DNA of 64,000 bases, from contig NZ_CP036271.1 in the NCBI RefSeq assembly GCF_007745175.1, positions 3,112,314-3,176,313 on the forward strand. Direction: 5' to 3'. The translations under genes and the position numbers were made by a program. Each line of letters starts with the position of its first letter. Within the stretch, counting starts at the first letter, position 1. The notes beneath the pieces are model-generated. The model did no database searches, was not told the origin of the DNA, and saw only the letters and a program-made list of their open reading frames with translations. Below are positions 25,296 to 34,245 of the stretch, one piece after another. The DNA comes from Caulifigura coniformis (GTDB taxonomy: Bacteria; Planctomycetota; Planctomycetia; Planctomycetales; Planctomycetaceae).

Positions 25296-25895
25296 ATGGC
25301 TGATTCGCGCAATGAAGTGCTGTCCCGGATTCGGTCCCGCCAGTGGGACGGGCTGGCTGCTCCGGACTTGAACCAGGCCTGGACGCGGTACGACGATCCG
25401 CAGCACCAGTTCGCCGAGACGCTCAAGATGGTGGGAGGACGCTGCGTCGTCGTGAACTCCGTCGAAGAGGCCTGCGCCGATCTCCGGCATTTCGAGCCAT
25501 TCGCGGCGGCGAAGAAAACGGTCAGCTGCGTTCCGGGAGTGGGGTGTTCCAACTTCGACCTCGCGTCCGTCACGGACCCGCACCTGCTCGAGGATGTCGA
25601 CTTCGCAATCCTGCCGGGGGAACTGGCCGTCGCGGAGAATGCGGCTGTCTGGGTGACGGACCAGAACGTCCCCCATCGCGTCCTCTATTTTCTCCCACAG
25701 CATCTGGCGCTCGTGGTTCCCGTTGCGCGGCTGATGCACAACATGCATGAGGCACTCGCGGAAGTCGAGCCGGGCCGGCGCGCGTTCGGATGCTTCCTCG
25801 CGGGCCCGTCCAAGACGGCCGACATCGAGCAGTCGCTGGTGATCGGAGCCCATGGCGCCCGGTCGCTGACGGTGTACCTCGTCGACCCGGCCTGA
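25296..25895 (+). CDS. lutC: LutC/YkgG family (LUD-domain) protein
   Basis: The 199-residue protein matches the LUD fold of LutC, a subunit of the three-part lactate-utilisation enzyme LutABC. Motifs include VNSVEEACADLRHFEPF, FAILPGELAVAENAAVWV, the loop VPHRVLYFLPQHLALVVP and the C-terminal GPSKTADIEQSLVIGAHGA. The last is the family signature. LutA and LutB genes are not in the window, so lactate oxidation is inferred from the family only. ATG 25296 opens MADSRNEVLSRIRSR. It follows the ATPase gene by 100 bases on the same strand. Confidence 0.85.
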   Translation: MADSRNEVLSRIRSRQWDGLAAPDLNQAWTRYDDPQHQFAETLKMVGGRCVVVNSVEEACADLRHFEPFAAAKKTVSCVPGVGCSNFDLASVTDPHLLEDVDFAILPGELAVAENAAVWVTDQNVPHRVLYFLPQHLALVVPVARLMHNMHEALAEVEPGRRAFGCFLAGPSKTADIEQSLVIGAHGARSLTVYLVDPA

Positions 25896-26104
25896 CAGCG
25901 GCCTCGAACCGGAGTCCTGCCTCGCGCGTTCGAAGACACCGAATTGGCTGATTTCGGAAGCAGGGTGGGATTGCGAAGACTTTTTCGCATGTACCGGTCG
26001 CAGGTTCTCTATCGCCATCAGTTTCTACCTGACTCTCCCAGCGTGCGACGTAAGGTCCAATCAGTCAGCGCACGGGCCGACGATACGTGTGTGGGGGAGT
26101 TTGC

Positions 26105-28279
26105 ATGACTGCTGCGTTCGTTCAGATCCGAAAAATGCTCCGTCAGGCCCTCGGCCGCCGCTGCGCCCCCCGCCGGCGCCTTCCGGGAGGTGCTAGCCAG
26201 ATCCAGTCCCTCGAGAGCCGTCAGCTCCTGAGCGCGAAGCGGTCTTATGATCAGCTTCGCGAGGCCGGACATGCGACGGACCACGCAGTCGATCATCGAC
26301 TGCACGTCGACGGCCTGCCGCTTTCGACCGCCGCCGCGCCCGGAGCATCGTCGCCCCAGGGCATCGCGCCCTTCGCTCTCTCTCAAACGTTTCAGCTCTC
26401 GAGTCGTCCGTCGGCGACCAGGACGATCTATCTCGACTTCAACGGGCACACCACCAGCGGCACCTGGTGGAACACGAACTTCAACGACGGCGCCGCATTC
26501 ACGACTCCGGCCTTCAGCGTGGACGGAACCCCCTCGTTCAGCGACGCGGAGCTCGAGCGAATTCAGTTGATCTGGGAGCGTGTGGCGGAAGACTTCGCCC
26601 CGTTCGACGTCAACGTGACGACCCAGGATCCGGGCACGGCGGCGATCGTGAAGAGCGGGGCCGGCGATTCCGCCTGGGGCGTGCGGGTTGTCGTCGGCGG
26701 CAGCTACGGCGACTGGTTCGGGGAGTCGTCCGGCGGAGTTGCATACCTCAACACCTTCGGATCGTCGATCGACATGGGGGTGTTCGTCTTCTCGAACAAC
26801 CTTTCGAACGGGGAGAAGAACGTCGCGGAAGCGATCAGTCACGAAGTCGGGCATTCCCTCGGCCTGTCCCACGACGGACAGGGGAGCACCGGCTACTACG
26901 CTGGCCACGGCAGCGGCTCGACTGGCTGGGCCCCGATTATGGGGGTGGGCTACTACCGTGAATTGAGCCAGTGGAGCAAGGGGGAGTATTCCCGTTCCAC
27001 CACGCGGCAGGACGACCTGACGATTATTTCTTCGGCGACCAACGGCTTCGGCTACCGCGTCGACGACTACGGAAACAACCGTGCCGTTGCTTCGCCGCTG
27101 GCGTCAACGACGTCCGGCGGATCGAAGGTGGTCAATGCTGCGGGTGTGATCGAACGCAACACCGACCAGGACTGGTTCAGCTTTACGACGACAGGGGGCG
27201 TCGTCAGTCTCGACTTCGCCGGCGCTGCCCGCGGCTCGAATCTCGACATCGCGGCATCGCTCTATAACGCCAACGGCCAGCTCATCGTGACGTCCAATCC
27301 GGTCGACCAGACGACCGCGAGCATCTCGAGGAACCTTGCGGCCGGGACTTACTATGTGATGGTCGACGGGGTCGGCGTCCGCGGAGTCAACGACGGCTAC
27401 AGTGACTATGGCAGCCTGGGCCAATACTTCATCACCGGAACAATTCCGGACAACGGCGCGGGTGGCGGAGGAGATGACTCGGGCGGCGACAGTGGGACGC
27501 CTGCCGGGACTTCGTCGATCACCGGCCGGGTCTGGCATGACGCCGACGGGGACGGCCGCGTGGACGTTGGGGACGCCGGTCTCCCGGGCGTGATCGTCTA
27601 TCTCGATGCCAATAACAACGGCCTGTTCGAGTCCGGTTCTGAGCAGTTCGTCGTGACCGGAATTGACGGGCGATACACGTTCGGCGGTCTTGCGGCCGGG
27701 ACGTACCGGATCCGCCAGGTTCCCGGAGCCGGCTACGCCCAGGTCTACCCCAGGTCGAACGCCGCGCGTTCAGTGAGTCTTGGCACCGGGCGGAGCGTGT
27801 CCAATATCGACTTCCGCAGCCTGCAGCCGCCGGCGATCGGGAATCTCGGTGCAACGGTTGCTTATGCGGCCCGGTCGGTCGCCGTTCCGATTGCTTCGAC
27901 CGGCACGGTGACGGACGGCGATACCGTGGTGTTCACCGGGTTCAAGCTCACGGCTCAGATCACCTCTGGCGGAAACTCGGCTGACCGCCTGACGGTCCAG
28001 AACCAGGGACGCGGGGCAGGGCAGGTCGGGTTGTCGGGCAGCGCTCTCTATTACTCCGGCGTCCGCGTCGGAACCGTTTCCGGTGGAAGTGGGACCGGAG
28101 TGCTGACGATCACCTTCAATAATAGCGCCACCTCGACAGCGGTGCAGGTCGTTCTCCGGAGCATCAGCTACCGGTCGACGGCTACCAGCCCTCTGCCGGG
28201 GCTGAAGACGGTTCGCTTTCTGATGACGGAACCGAATCGGACCGCGAGTGTGCCGGCGACGAAGCAGATCCAGATCTGA
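26105..28279 (+). CDS. Extracellular metzincin-type zinc protease with SdrD B-like domain
   Basis: The 724-residue protein begins with a basic N-terminus and the planctomycete sorting-type motif LESRQLLSA near residue 42. The catalytic domain carries HEVGHSLGLSHD with zinc ligands His246, His250 and His256 and catalytic Glu247 (the HExxHxxGxxH metzincin consensus). A PPC-like segment follows (DQDWFSFTTTGG, GTYYVMVDGVG), then an SdrD B-type domain (GRVWHDADGDGRVDVGDAG) with Ca2+-type Asp residues, and a cadherin-like beta domain at the C-terminus. A strong GGGGGAG lies 5 bases before the ATG. It is paralogous to the next gene. Confidence 0.88.
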   Translation: MTAAFVQIRKMLRQALGRRCAPRRRLPGGASQIQSLESRQLLSAKRSYDQLREAGHATDHAVDHRLHVDGLPLSTAAAPGASSPQGIAPFALSQTFQLSSRPSATRTIYLDFNGHTTSGTWWNTNFNDGAAFTTPAFSVDGTPSFSDAELERIQLIWERVAEDFAPFDVNVTTQDPGTAAIVKSGAGDSAWGVRVVVGGSYGDWFGESSGGVAYLNTFGSSIDMGVFVFSNNLSNGEKNVAEAISHEVGHSLGLSHDGQGSTGYYAGHGSGSTGWAPIMGVGYYRELSQWSKGEYSRSTTRQDDLTIISSATNGFGYRVDDYGNNRAVASPLASTTSGGSKVVNAAGVIERNTDQDWFSFTTTGGVVSLDFAGAARGSNLDIAASLYNANGQLIVTSNPVDQTTASISRNLAAGTYYVMVDGVGVRGVNDGYSDYGSLGQYFITGTIPDNGAGGGGDDSGGDSGTPAGTSSITGRVWHDADGDGRVDVGDAGLPGVIVYLDANNNGLFESGSEQFVVTGIDGRYTFGGLAAGTYRIRQVPGAGYAQVYPRSNAARSVSLGTGRSVSNIDFRSLQPPAIGNLGATVAYAARSVAVPIASTGTVTDGDTVVFTGFKLTAQITSGGNSADRLTVQNQGRGAGQVGLSGSALYYSGVRVGTVSGGSGTGVLTITFNNSATSTAVQVVLRSISYRSTATSPLPGLKTVRFLMTEPNRTASVPATKQIQI

Positions 28280-28645
28280 CGGGCCCAGCGACGCTACCTG
28301 CATCCCGACAATCCGCAGAATAGACCCATTCGCATACGCAGGGAGGGAGACCGCCGTCGTTCCCGGGTTTTTCCCTGTTTGGGCAGCGTTGGCGATGTCT
28401 GCGAGTTCGATACCTTTCTCAGTGAGGACCCCGGTGTACCCCGGCGTTGACCCCTCACTTTTCGGGTCGTTAGGGTATTGCAAGCGGGAAACAGGCTGCT
28501 CGATCCAGAGAGCGGCCTGAACGGGTCAAGGCGGATGGCCGGGGCGGCCTTCTGTGTGCTGCGGTCTTCTGCGTGTTGCGTGCTGATGTCTTTTGACGGG
28601 TTGCCGTCCCTCTGTGACGGGCCATTTTGCTTCGGAGACTGGGTG
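28280..28645. other. Intergenic region between tandem protease genes
   Basis: No convincing gene was found in this 366-base gap. The minus-strand frame reading QYPNDPKSEGSTPGYTG is considered chance. The promoter of the second protease is presumably here. Confidence 0.45.
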
Positions 28646-30757
28646 ATGAGCGGCTCAACTCGACACTCGCTGGTGCGTCGGATTCTGCGGATGGCGGGAT
28701 GCACATTCCCTGCCCGCGCCCGTTCGCGGGCGGCCAATTCGCCCATTGAGACTCTCGAGAACCGTCAGCTGCTGTCCGCAACGGCGCCGCGCAAGGTAGC
28801 GACCGCACCGGCTGCCCCCGCCTCGGCGACAACCCCGGTCGGCTCCCAGTCCGTGCCTGTCGCTCTCGCTCCCCTTGGCGAGACGTTCAACCTCAGCAGC
28901 CGTCCCACGGCGACCAAGACGATCTATCTTGATTTCAACGGGCATACGACGTCCGGCACTCCGTGGAACACGGTGTACACAGGCGGCGCGTCGTTCGCCA
29001 CACCGGCATTCTCGCTCGATGCCGACACGGCCAATTTCTCGGCCGCGGAGCTGATTCAGATTCAGCGGATGTGGCAGAGAGTCGTCGAAGATTTCGCGCC
29101 GTTCGACGTCAACGTCACGACGGCCGATCCCGGTGTTGCCAACCTGATCAATTCCGGCGCTGGTGACACCCGCTGGGGAACGCGAGTTGTCATCGGCGGC
29201 GACCACAACCAGTGGCTGAATCAGTTCAATGGAGGGATCGCCTTCCTGGACTCATTCGGGTCTTCGACTGACATTCCCTGCTTCGTCTTCTCGATCACGC
29301 AGGGGAACAACGAGCAGGTCATCGCGGAGACCATCAGCCACGAAGTGGGCCATACTCTGGGGCTCAACCACGACACCACGTTCAGCGACCCGCTTGGGTA
29401 CTTCGCTGGGCAAGGCACAAGCCCGATGAGCTGGGGGCCCATCATGGGTTCTGCCTATGGCCTTGATGTCACCCAGTGGAGCAAGGGGGAGTACAGCAAC
29501 GCGAACAACTTCGAGGACGATCTGTCGATCATCACAACCCGGAACGGGTTTGGCTATCGCGTCGACGACCACGGAAACACCCGTTTCACCGCGAGCCAGC
29601 TCACGGGGAAGAAGGTGGGAGCGACGCGGACAGTCGCAGCTGCTGGTGTGATCGAACGGAATACGGACACGGACTGGTTCAGCTTCTACACCACCGGCGG
29701 CGCGGTGAACCTGGCGTTCACCGGTGATTCCATCGCGGCGAACCTCGATATTTCGGTCACGCTCTATAGCCCCGATGGTCTCGAGATCATGACCATTAAT
29801 CCCGCCTTGTCGCTGAATGCAACGCTTTCGGTGGTGCTGCCCGCGGGCCGCTACGAAGTGAAGATCGACGGAGTCGGATTCGGAAATCCGGCCGTCGACG
29901 GATACAGCGACTACGGCAGCCTTGGTCAGTACTTCATCAACGGAACCATTCCCGATACGAGCTCGGGAACGCCCACGGGCGGTACGAGCGTGATTTCGGG
30001 ACGGGTCGTTTCCGATGCGAATAACGACGGCATCATCAACGGGACGGACGCTGGGATCCGCGGAGTGATGGTGTACATCGATCTGGATGGAAACGGAGTC
30101 TTCAATGCGTCGGTCGACAAGTCGGCCCTGACTGATGCCAGCGGCAACTTCAAGTTCACCGGTCTGCGTGGCGGAACGTATTCCGTCTACCAGATCGTGC
30201 CTTCGGGATGGTCGCAGACGTCTCCCGTCACTTCGGGGCAGGACGTCTTCGTGGCGGACGCCACCTCGACCGCGAACGTGTTCATCCGGAATGTCCGGCC
30301 GCCTGTGCTGAGCGGATTCGGGGCGACCGTCAATTATTCCTCGACGGCGGCCCAGCCGATCCTGCTGACGACGAGCGGCACGGTGAACGACGTGGACTCC
30401 CCGGCGTTTAACGGCGGTAAGCTGACCATCGGCCTGGCGGCCAACGGCAATGCGGCCGATGTCCTTGGCGTTCGTAACCAGGGGAACGCGGCCGGACAGA
30501 TTGGCGTCTTTGGAAATGTTGTGCGCTATGGCGGCAAGGTCATCGGCACGATGACCGGCGGGACCGCCGGGTCGAGCCTGGTGATCACGTTCAATTCCAG
30601 CGCGTCGCAGGTGGCCGTGCGGGCCCTGATCAAGAACCTGACGTTCAAGACCGCCGCATCCAACCCGTCGAAGGCGACCCGGACGATTTCCTTCCAGATG
30701 ACCGATGGCTTCGGAGGATCGAGCACCCGGATCACCAAGCAGGTCAAAGTGATCTGA
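28646..30757 (+). CDS. Extracellular metzincin-type zinc protease, paralogue of the preceding gene
   Basis: The 703-residue protein repeats the plan of its neighbour: basic N-terminus, sorting-type motif LENRQLLSA near residue 41, catalytic HEVGHTLGLNHD (zinc His232, His236, His242; Glu233), a PPC-like part (TDTDWFSFYTTGG, GRYEVKIDGVG), an SdrD B-type domain (GRVVSDANNDGIINGTDAG) and a C-terminal cadherin-like domain. The two proteins align end to end, so they arose by tandem duplication. GGAG lies 8 bases before ATG 28646. Terminates in a hairpin shared with the convergent FAH gene. Confidence 0.88.
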   Translation: MSGSTRHSLVRRILRMAGCTFPARARSRAANSPIETLENRQLLSATAPRKVATAPAAPASATTPVGSQSVPVALAPLGETFNLSSRPTATKTIYLDFNGHTTSGTPWNTVYTGGASFATPAFSLDADTANFSAAELIQIQRMWQRVVEDFAPFDVNVTTADPGVANLINSGAGDTRWGTRVVIGGDHNQWLNQFNGGIAFLDSFGSSTDIPCFVFSITQGNNEQVIAETISHEVGHTLGLNHDTTFSDPLGYFAGQGTSPMSWGPIMGSAYGLDVTQWSKGEYSNANNFEDDLSIITTRNGFGYRVDDHGNTRFTASQLTGKKVGATRTVAAAGVIERNTDTDWFSFYTTGGAVNLAFTGDSIAANLDISVTLYSPDGLEIMTINPALSLNATLSVVLPAGRYEVKIDGVGFGNPAVDGYSDYGSLGQYFINGTIPDTSSGTPTGGTSVISGRVVSDANNDGIINGTDAGIRGVMVYIDLDGNGVFNASVDKSALTDASGNFKFTGLRGGTYSVYQIVPSGWSQTSPVTSGQDVFVADATSTANVFIRNVRPPVLSGFGATVNYSSTAAQPILLTTSGTVNDVDSPAFNGGKLTIGLAANGNAADVLGVRNQGNAAGQIGVFGNVVRYGGKVIGTMTGGTAGSSLVITFNSSASQVAVRALIKNLTFKTAASNPSKATRTISFQMTDGFGGSSTRITKQVKVI

Positions 30758-30770
30758 TCCAATGGAATTC

Positions 30771-30805
30771 AAAGGCCCGCGGGTATGACCCGCGGGCCCT
30801 TTTTC
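30771..30805. terminator. Intrinsic terminator
   Basis: The 11-bp stem GGCCCGCGGGT / ACCCGCGGGCC has an ATG loop and a plus-strand tail of CTTTTTC. It sits between convergent genes. Confidence 0.85.
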
Positions 30806-30826
30806 GTCTGGAGGTCCGTCTGTCGG

Positions 30827-31690
30827 TCAGTCTTTGACGACCGGATTCACGAGCGTTCCGATGCCGGCGATCTCGATCGCGACGCTGTCTCCATTCTCGA
30901 GAGTGAAGTCGTCTGGCGGGATGATGCCTGTTCCCGTCAGCAGGAAAGCCCCGGTCGGGAACTCGTTTTCTTTGCCGAGCCATTCGGCAAGTTCGGGGAG
31001 CTTACGATTGAGCTGCGCGAGCGAGGTCTCGCCGCGAAACACTTCACGGTCACCGCGGGCGATCTTGACGTTGATCGTCGTCGCCGCGAGGTCGAGCGGT
31101 TGCGTTGCCAGCAAGACAACCGGGCCCAGCCCGCAGCACTGCCGATAGACCTTGGCCTGCGGCAGGTAGAGCGGGTTCTCGCCTTCGATGTCGCGGGCGG
31201 ACATGTCGTTGCCGATCGTGTAGCCCACGATCTGCATGGCGGGATTCAGGACCAGCGTGAACTCCGGCTCGGGCACCGACCAGTTGCTGTCCTTGCGAAC
31301 CCGGACCGGTTCACCGGGCCCCGAGACGCGGCTGGCCGTTCCCTTGAAGAACAGCTCGGGGCGAGCCGCGGAGTAGACCTTGTCGTAGTGGGAGGCTCCG
31401 GATTCCGACTCCTCCATCCGTGCGATCTGGCTGCGCTTGTAGGTCACGCCGGCCGCCCAGACTTCCTGGCGGTCGATCGGCGCGAGGAATGTCACCTGGT
31501 CGAGGGGGAGAGGTTCGGAGGACGTCTCAACCAGGAATTTGCAGAGTCCTGCCGGGTCCTTGGAGTGGAGAACATCCGCCAGCGTCCGGACATTCTCCAG
31601 CTGATTGAAATCGAGCAGCACGACGGAGTCGCCCTGAACCATCGCGCCTCTGCGGGAACCGTCCGCCAGCTTGACCTTCGCCAGTTTCAT
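30827..31690 (-). CDS. Fumarylacetoacetate hydrolase (FAH) family protein
   Basis: The 287-residue protein has an N-terminal capping part, then the FAH fold: VWAAGVTYKRSQIARMEES, ELFFKGTASRVSGPGEPV, the metal-site EPEFTLVLN and YTIGNDMSARDIEGENPL, and VFRGETS. Family members cleave or decarboxylate 2-oxo acid derivatives with Mg2+ or Mn2+; 2-keto-3-deoxy sugar acid dehydratase-like activity is also possible. Ends TGTGIIPPDDFTLENGD, the conserved FAH motif. Cytoplasmic. No pathway partner is adjacent, so the substrate is unknown. Confidence 0.88.
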   Translation of the reverse strand: MKLAKVKLADGSRRGAMVQGDSVVLLDFNQLENVRTLADVLHSKDPAGLCKFLVETSSEPLPLDQVTFLAPIDRQEVWAAGVTYKRSQIARMEESESGASHYDKVYSAARPELFFKGTASRVSGPGEPVRVRKDSNWSVPEPEFTLVLNPAMQIVGYTIGNDMSARDIEGENPLYLPQAKVYRQCCGLGPVVLLATQPLDLAATTINVKIARGDREVFRGETSLAQLNRKLPELAEWLGKENEFPTGAFLLTGTGIIPPDDFTLENGDSVAIEIAGIGTLVNPVVKD

Positions 31691-31717
31691 GCCGCCCTCG
31701 TGTGAAGAACTCCAGGA

Positions 31718-32770
31718 TCAATCTGCGGAAATCGTTGAGATTCCCCGGTGCCGCCGCAAGGCCGCGAGCGTGAATTCCATGTCCTCGGGGAGCGGGGCTT
31801 CAAAGGTCATCATTTTTTCCGTCACGGGATGACGGATCGTCAGCCGGAAGGCATGCAGCGCCTGCCGCGAGATCAGCGGCATCGCCAACGCGCTGCCTTC
31901 GTCCGTCACTTCGCCGAGCAGGAATTTCTCCGCTCCGCCGTACAGCCGGTCTGCGAGGATCGGATGCTTGATGTGTTTCATGTGCACCCGGAGCTGATGC
32001 GTGCGGCCTGTTTTCGGCAGGAGCTGCATCAGCGTGAAGCCGTGGAACCGTTCGATCACGTTGAACGTGGTGACAGCCTCGCGGGCTTTTTCCTCGGGCT
32101 CGCAGACGATCATCTTCTCGCGGGCCTTCGGGTGCACTTTCATCCACGTCGTGATGAGCCCCGTCTCCTGCTTCACCTCGCCGCGAACGATCGCCCGATA
32201 CTCCTTCTGGACTTCACGACGCTCGAACTGCCGGCTGAGCCGGTGATGAATCTGGTTGTCCTTGGCGACGATGATGACGCCGGTCGTATCGCGATCGAGC
32301 CGGTGCACGATGCCGGGCCGAAGCGAGCCCGCCATGTCACTGAGCTGGTCGAAGTGGTGCTGCAGAGCCGCGGCCAGCGTGCCCCGGTAGGTGGCCTTGC
32401 CGGGATGCGTGACCATATCGGCCGGCTTGTTGAGGACGGCCAGGTACTCATCCTCATACAGGATGGTGAGCGGCAGGTCTTCGGGCGCCAGGTGGCTGTC
32501 CGGCTGTTTCGGGAGCTGGACGTTCAGGCGGTCGTTGATCCTGAGGCGGCGTGAGGGTTTGACAGCGAGGCCGTTGACGAGCACGGAGCCGTCGGTGATG
32601 GCTTTCTGAAAGAGGGCGCGGCTGAAGTTCGGGTAGAGCCGCGAGAGGTAGTGGTCGAGGCGCCAGCCGTGCGCACGGGCCTCGACGGTCAGTTCGATGG
32701 GACCGGCGTCGAGGTCAGGCGGCGTGTTCAGTTCTTCCACGAGATCATCAATCAGGAACACCCCGTCCAC
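31718..32770 (-). CDS. RluD-family 23S rRNA/tRNA pseudouridine synthase
   Basis: The 350-residue protein has an N-terminal S4 RNA-binding domain (WRLDHYLSRLYPNFSRALFQ) and the RluA/RluD catalytic domain with the HRLDRDTTGV motif, whose Asp attacks the uracil. Also visible: NKPADMVTHPG, KEYRAIVRG and TGRTHQLRVHMKHIKHPILAD. The only in-frame initiators near the N-terminus are GTG codons; 32770 is used, and 32740 is an alternative. The 32770 start lies inside a hairpin (32759-32790) that could be the terminator of the upstream TPR gene. The modified uridine positions are not known. Confidence 0.88.
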   Translation of the reverse strand: MDGVFLIDDLVEELNTPPDLDAGPIELTVEARAHGWRLDHYLSRLYPNFSRALFQKAITDGSVLVNGLAVKPSRRLRINDRLNVQLPKQPDSHLAPEDLPLTILYEDEYLAVLNKPADMVTHPGKATYRGTLAAALQHHFDQLSDMAGSLRPGIVHRLDRDTTGVIIVAKDNQIHHRLSRQFERREVQKEYRAIVRGEVKQETGLITTWMKVHPKAREKMIVCEPEEKAREAVTTFNVIERFHGFTLMQLLPKTGRTHQLRVHMKHIKHPILADRLYGGAEKFLLGEVTDEGSALAMPLISRQALHAFRLTIRHPVTEKMMTFEAPLPEDMEFTLAALRRHRGISTISAD

Positions 32771-32790
32771 CAGATGCGGTCGACGGGGTG
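32759..32790 (-). terminator. Hairpin between TPR and RluD-type genes
   Basis: The 9-bp perfect stem CACCCCGTC / GACGGGGTG has a 14-base loop and no strong T-run. It overlaps the first codons assigned to the pseudouridine synthase, so it may be a read-through attenuator or indicate that translation starts further in. Confidence 0.45.
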
Positions 32791-32829
32791 CAGAGGGACT
32801 TGAGAGCGATCGGCAGGGCCGATTCGCGG

Positions 32830-33840
32830 TTACTTGGGGGGCTCGACCGGATTGGTCGGCAACGCCGGAAGGCCGGGATCGGCCGGCTTGGCCGCTTCGG
32901 GAGCGGGCGTGGCGGGCGGCTCGGGCATCGGAGCCGTCGGCGCGGGGGCTTCCGGCATCGGCATTGGAGGTGTGGCCTTCGGCGCTTCGGGCATCGGCAT
33001 GGGCGTCGCAGCCGGCGTCGATTCCGTGGCGGGCGCGGGCGGGGTTGCCGGAGGCGCCGCGGGGGGCGCCTTTCCGTCAGTCGGGGGAACAGCCGGGAGC
33101 GCGGGGGCGGCGTTATCGGCCTTCGGGGCTGCGGTCGTGTCGGCCTTGAGGTCGAGTTCCGGCAGGGCAGGGACGCTCAGGCTGCTGTCCGTAGCCGGCT
33201 TGCCGTCGTTGGGCAGAGGCCGCTCGGCAGGCTTGGGATTCTGCTTTCGGAACCAGGCGTAGAACTCGCCGGCCTGGGGATTCTTGAGCTCTTCGACGCG
33301 ATGGGCCGCGTAGTCGCGGAACGTCGACTGCGGGAATTCCTTGATCAACAACTCATACGCCTTGATCGCTTCGGCGACATCGCCGCCCGAGGTTGCTTCG
33401 AGGGTAAGGCCCATGCCCTTGAGAGCTTCTTCACGAAGTTCCGGGGTGGTACGGGCCTTCAGGAGTTCGTCGTAGAGATCTTTGGCCTGTTTGAGGCTTT
33501 CGTCGCTCGACTTGCGATCGGTGAGGGCTGTTTCAATGCCGGTGGAGTAAGCCTGCCGGGCGGCCTGGAGGCGGGCCCAGTTGGCGGCGGCCGTGCCTGG
33601 GTTCTCTTCGGCGACCTGGAGAAGTGCGTCGACCGAGCGGGCGGATGCGATCTGGCTCCAGCCGGCTTCCGAGGTGGCGGAACTGGACCGGAACCACAGG
33701 ATCAGCGCGACGGCCACAATCGTGGCGACCACTGCGCCGCCGAGGATGTGGTTGCTGTAGGGCTCGATCCTGTCGAGCCAGCGGTTGATTCCGACCTGCA
33801 GGTCATTCTGGGCCAGCTGATGGCGTTCTTCGCTCTTCAT
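32830..33840 (-). CDS. Membrane-anchored TPR protein with Pro/Ala-rich tail
   Basis: The 336-residue protein starts MKSEERHQLAQNDLQVGI, has one membrane helix at about 34-50 (HILGGAVVATIVAVALILWF), then a TPR_21/YfgM-like helical domain to about residue 205 (SVDALLQVAEENPGTAAANW, TPELREEALKGMGLTLEATS, FPQSTFRDYAAHRVEELKN). The rest is low-complexity, with PMPMPEAP repeated at about 275 and 290. YfgM-like proteins are inner-membrane chaperone partners of SecYEG, but that role is inferred. ATG 33840 is used; longer starts lack support. Leader element copy C lies upstream. Confidence 0.78.
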   Translation of the reverse strand: MKSEERHQLAQNDLQVGINRWLDRIEPYSNHILGGAVVATIVAVALILWFRSSSATSEAGWSQIASARSVDALLQVAEENPGTAAANWARLQAARQAYSTGIETALTDRKSSDESLKQAKDLYDELLKARTTPELREEALKGMGLTLEATSGGDVAEAIKAYELLIKEFPQSTFRDYAAHRVEELKNPQAGEFYAWFRKQNPKPAERPLPNDGKPATDSSLSVPALPELDLKADTTAAPKADNAAPALPAVPPTDGKAPPAAPPATPPAPATESTPAATPMPMPEAPKATPPMPMPEAPAPTAPMPEPPATPAPEAAKPADPGLPALPTNPVEPPK

Positions 33841-33982
33841 GGCGTGTGCCGTCGACGTCCAATCGCACGAGAAGCGGCGTCTACTGAAACCGCTGTAGGA
33901 GACCGCGGGGCAGGAACAGGCCGTCGCGGGGAATCGCGAAGTATAGAAGCGACTTTTTTGGAGGGTCAAGCAGCATTTGAAG

Positions 33983-34174
33983 TTAGGGAGAACATCGGGT
34001 TCGGAGGTGCGGGTCGAGCGAGCAAGAAGGACGGTGCCACGCTGCGATACGTCCTTCTTCCCCTCTCTCCCCTGGGAACTTGGGACAGGGTGTCGCCGGG
34101 CACCGGTCAGGGGCGGTTGGACGGACGGGCGAGCGAGAGATTGCGTTTTCCGGGCTGATGATGTGTGTGTTCAT
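33983..34174 (-). CDS. Candidate 63-residue product of leader element copy C
   Basis: An ATG at 34174, preceded by TTGGAGGATCT with a good Shine-Dalgarno, opens 63 codons: MNTHIISPENAISRSP, then APDRCPATP, KFPGERGEEGR and PHLRTRCSP. The product has several Pro and Cys residues and no signal peptide or membrane segment. Residues PGERGEEGR and HLRT recur in copies A (GKEGEEYR, EHLRT) and D (PGQKEED, APHIRF). The stop is 143 bases upstream of the TPR gene start. It could be a leader peptide or a small protein; no known function. Confidence 0.35.
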   Translation of the reverse strand: MNTHIISPENAISRSPVRPTAPDRCPATPCPKFPGERGEEGRIAAWHRPSCSLDPHLRTRCSP

Positions 34175-34245
34175 AGATCCTCCAACAGGACGGGGGTGGT
34201 TGCGCGCGGGAGGGGCGGTGGGGCGGTACTCGGTGGGCGAGGGGG
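34017..34245 (-). repeat. Dispersed leader element, copy C
   Basis: Reading the minus strand, CCGCGCGCAACC, CCCCCGTCCTG and GGAGGATC precede ATG 34174, matching copy A closely. On the plus strand GCAAGAAGGACG at 34025-34036 pairs with CGTCCTTCTT at about 34051 to form a hairpin. A single GGTACTC lies at 34225-34231, the position where copy A has a tandem array. Confidence 0.65.

Noticed and set aside
28280-28483. Minus-strand frame reading QYPNDPKSEGSTPGYTG and continuing as an apparent protein
   Set aside because: It starts at TTG without a Shine-Dalgarno, has mixed third-base composition unlike local genes and runs into the antisense of the protease gene. Treated as chance.
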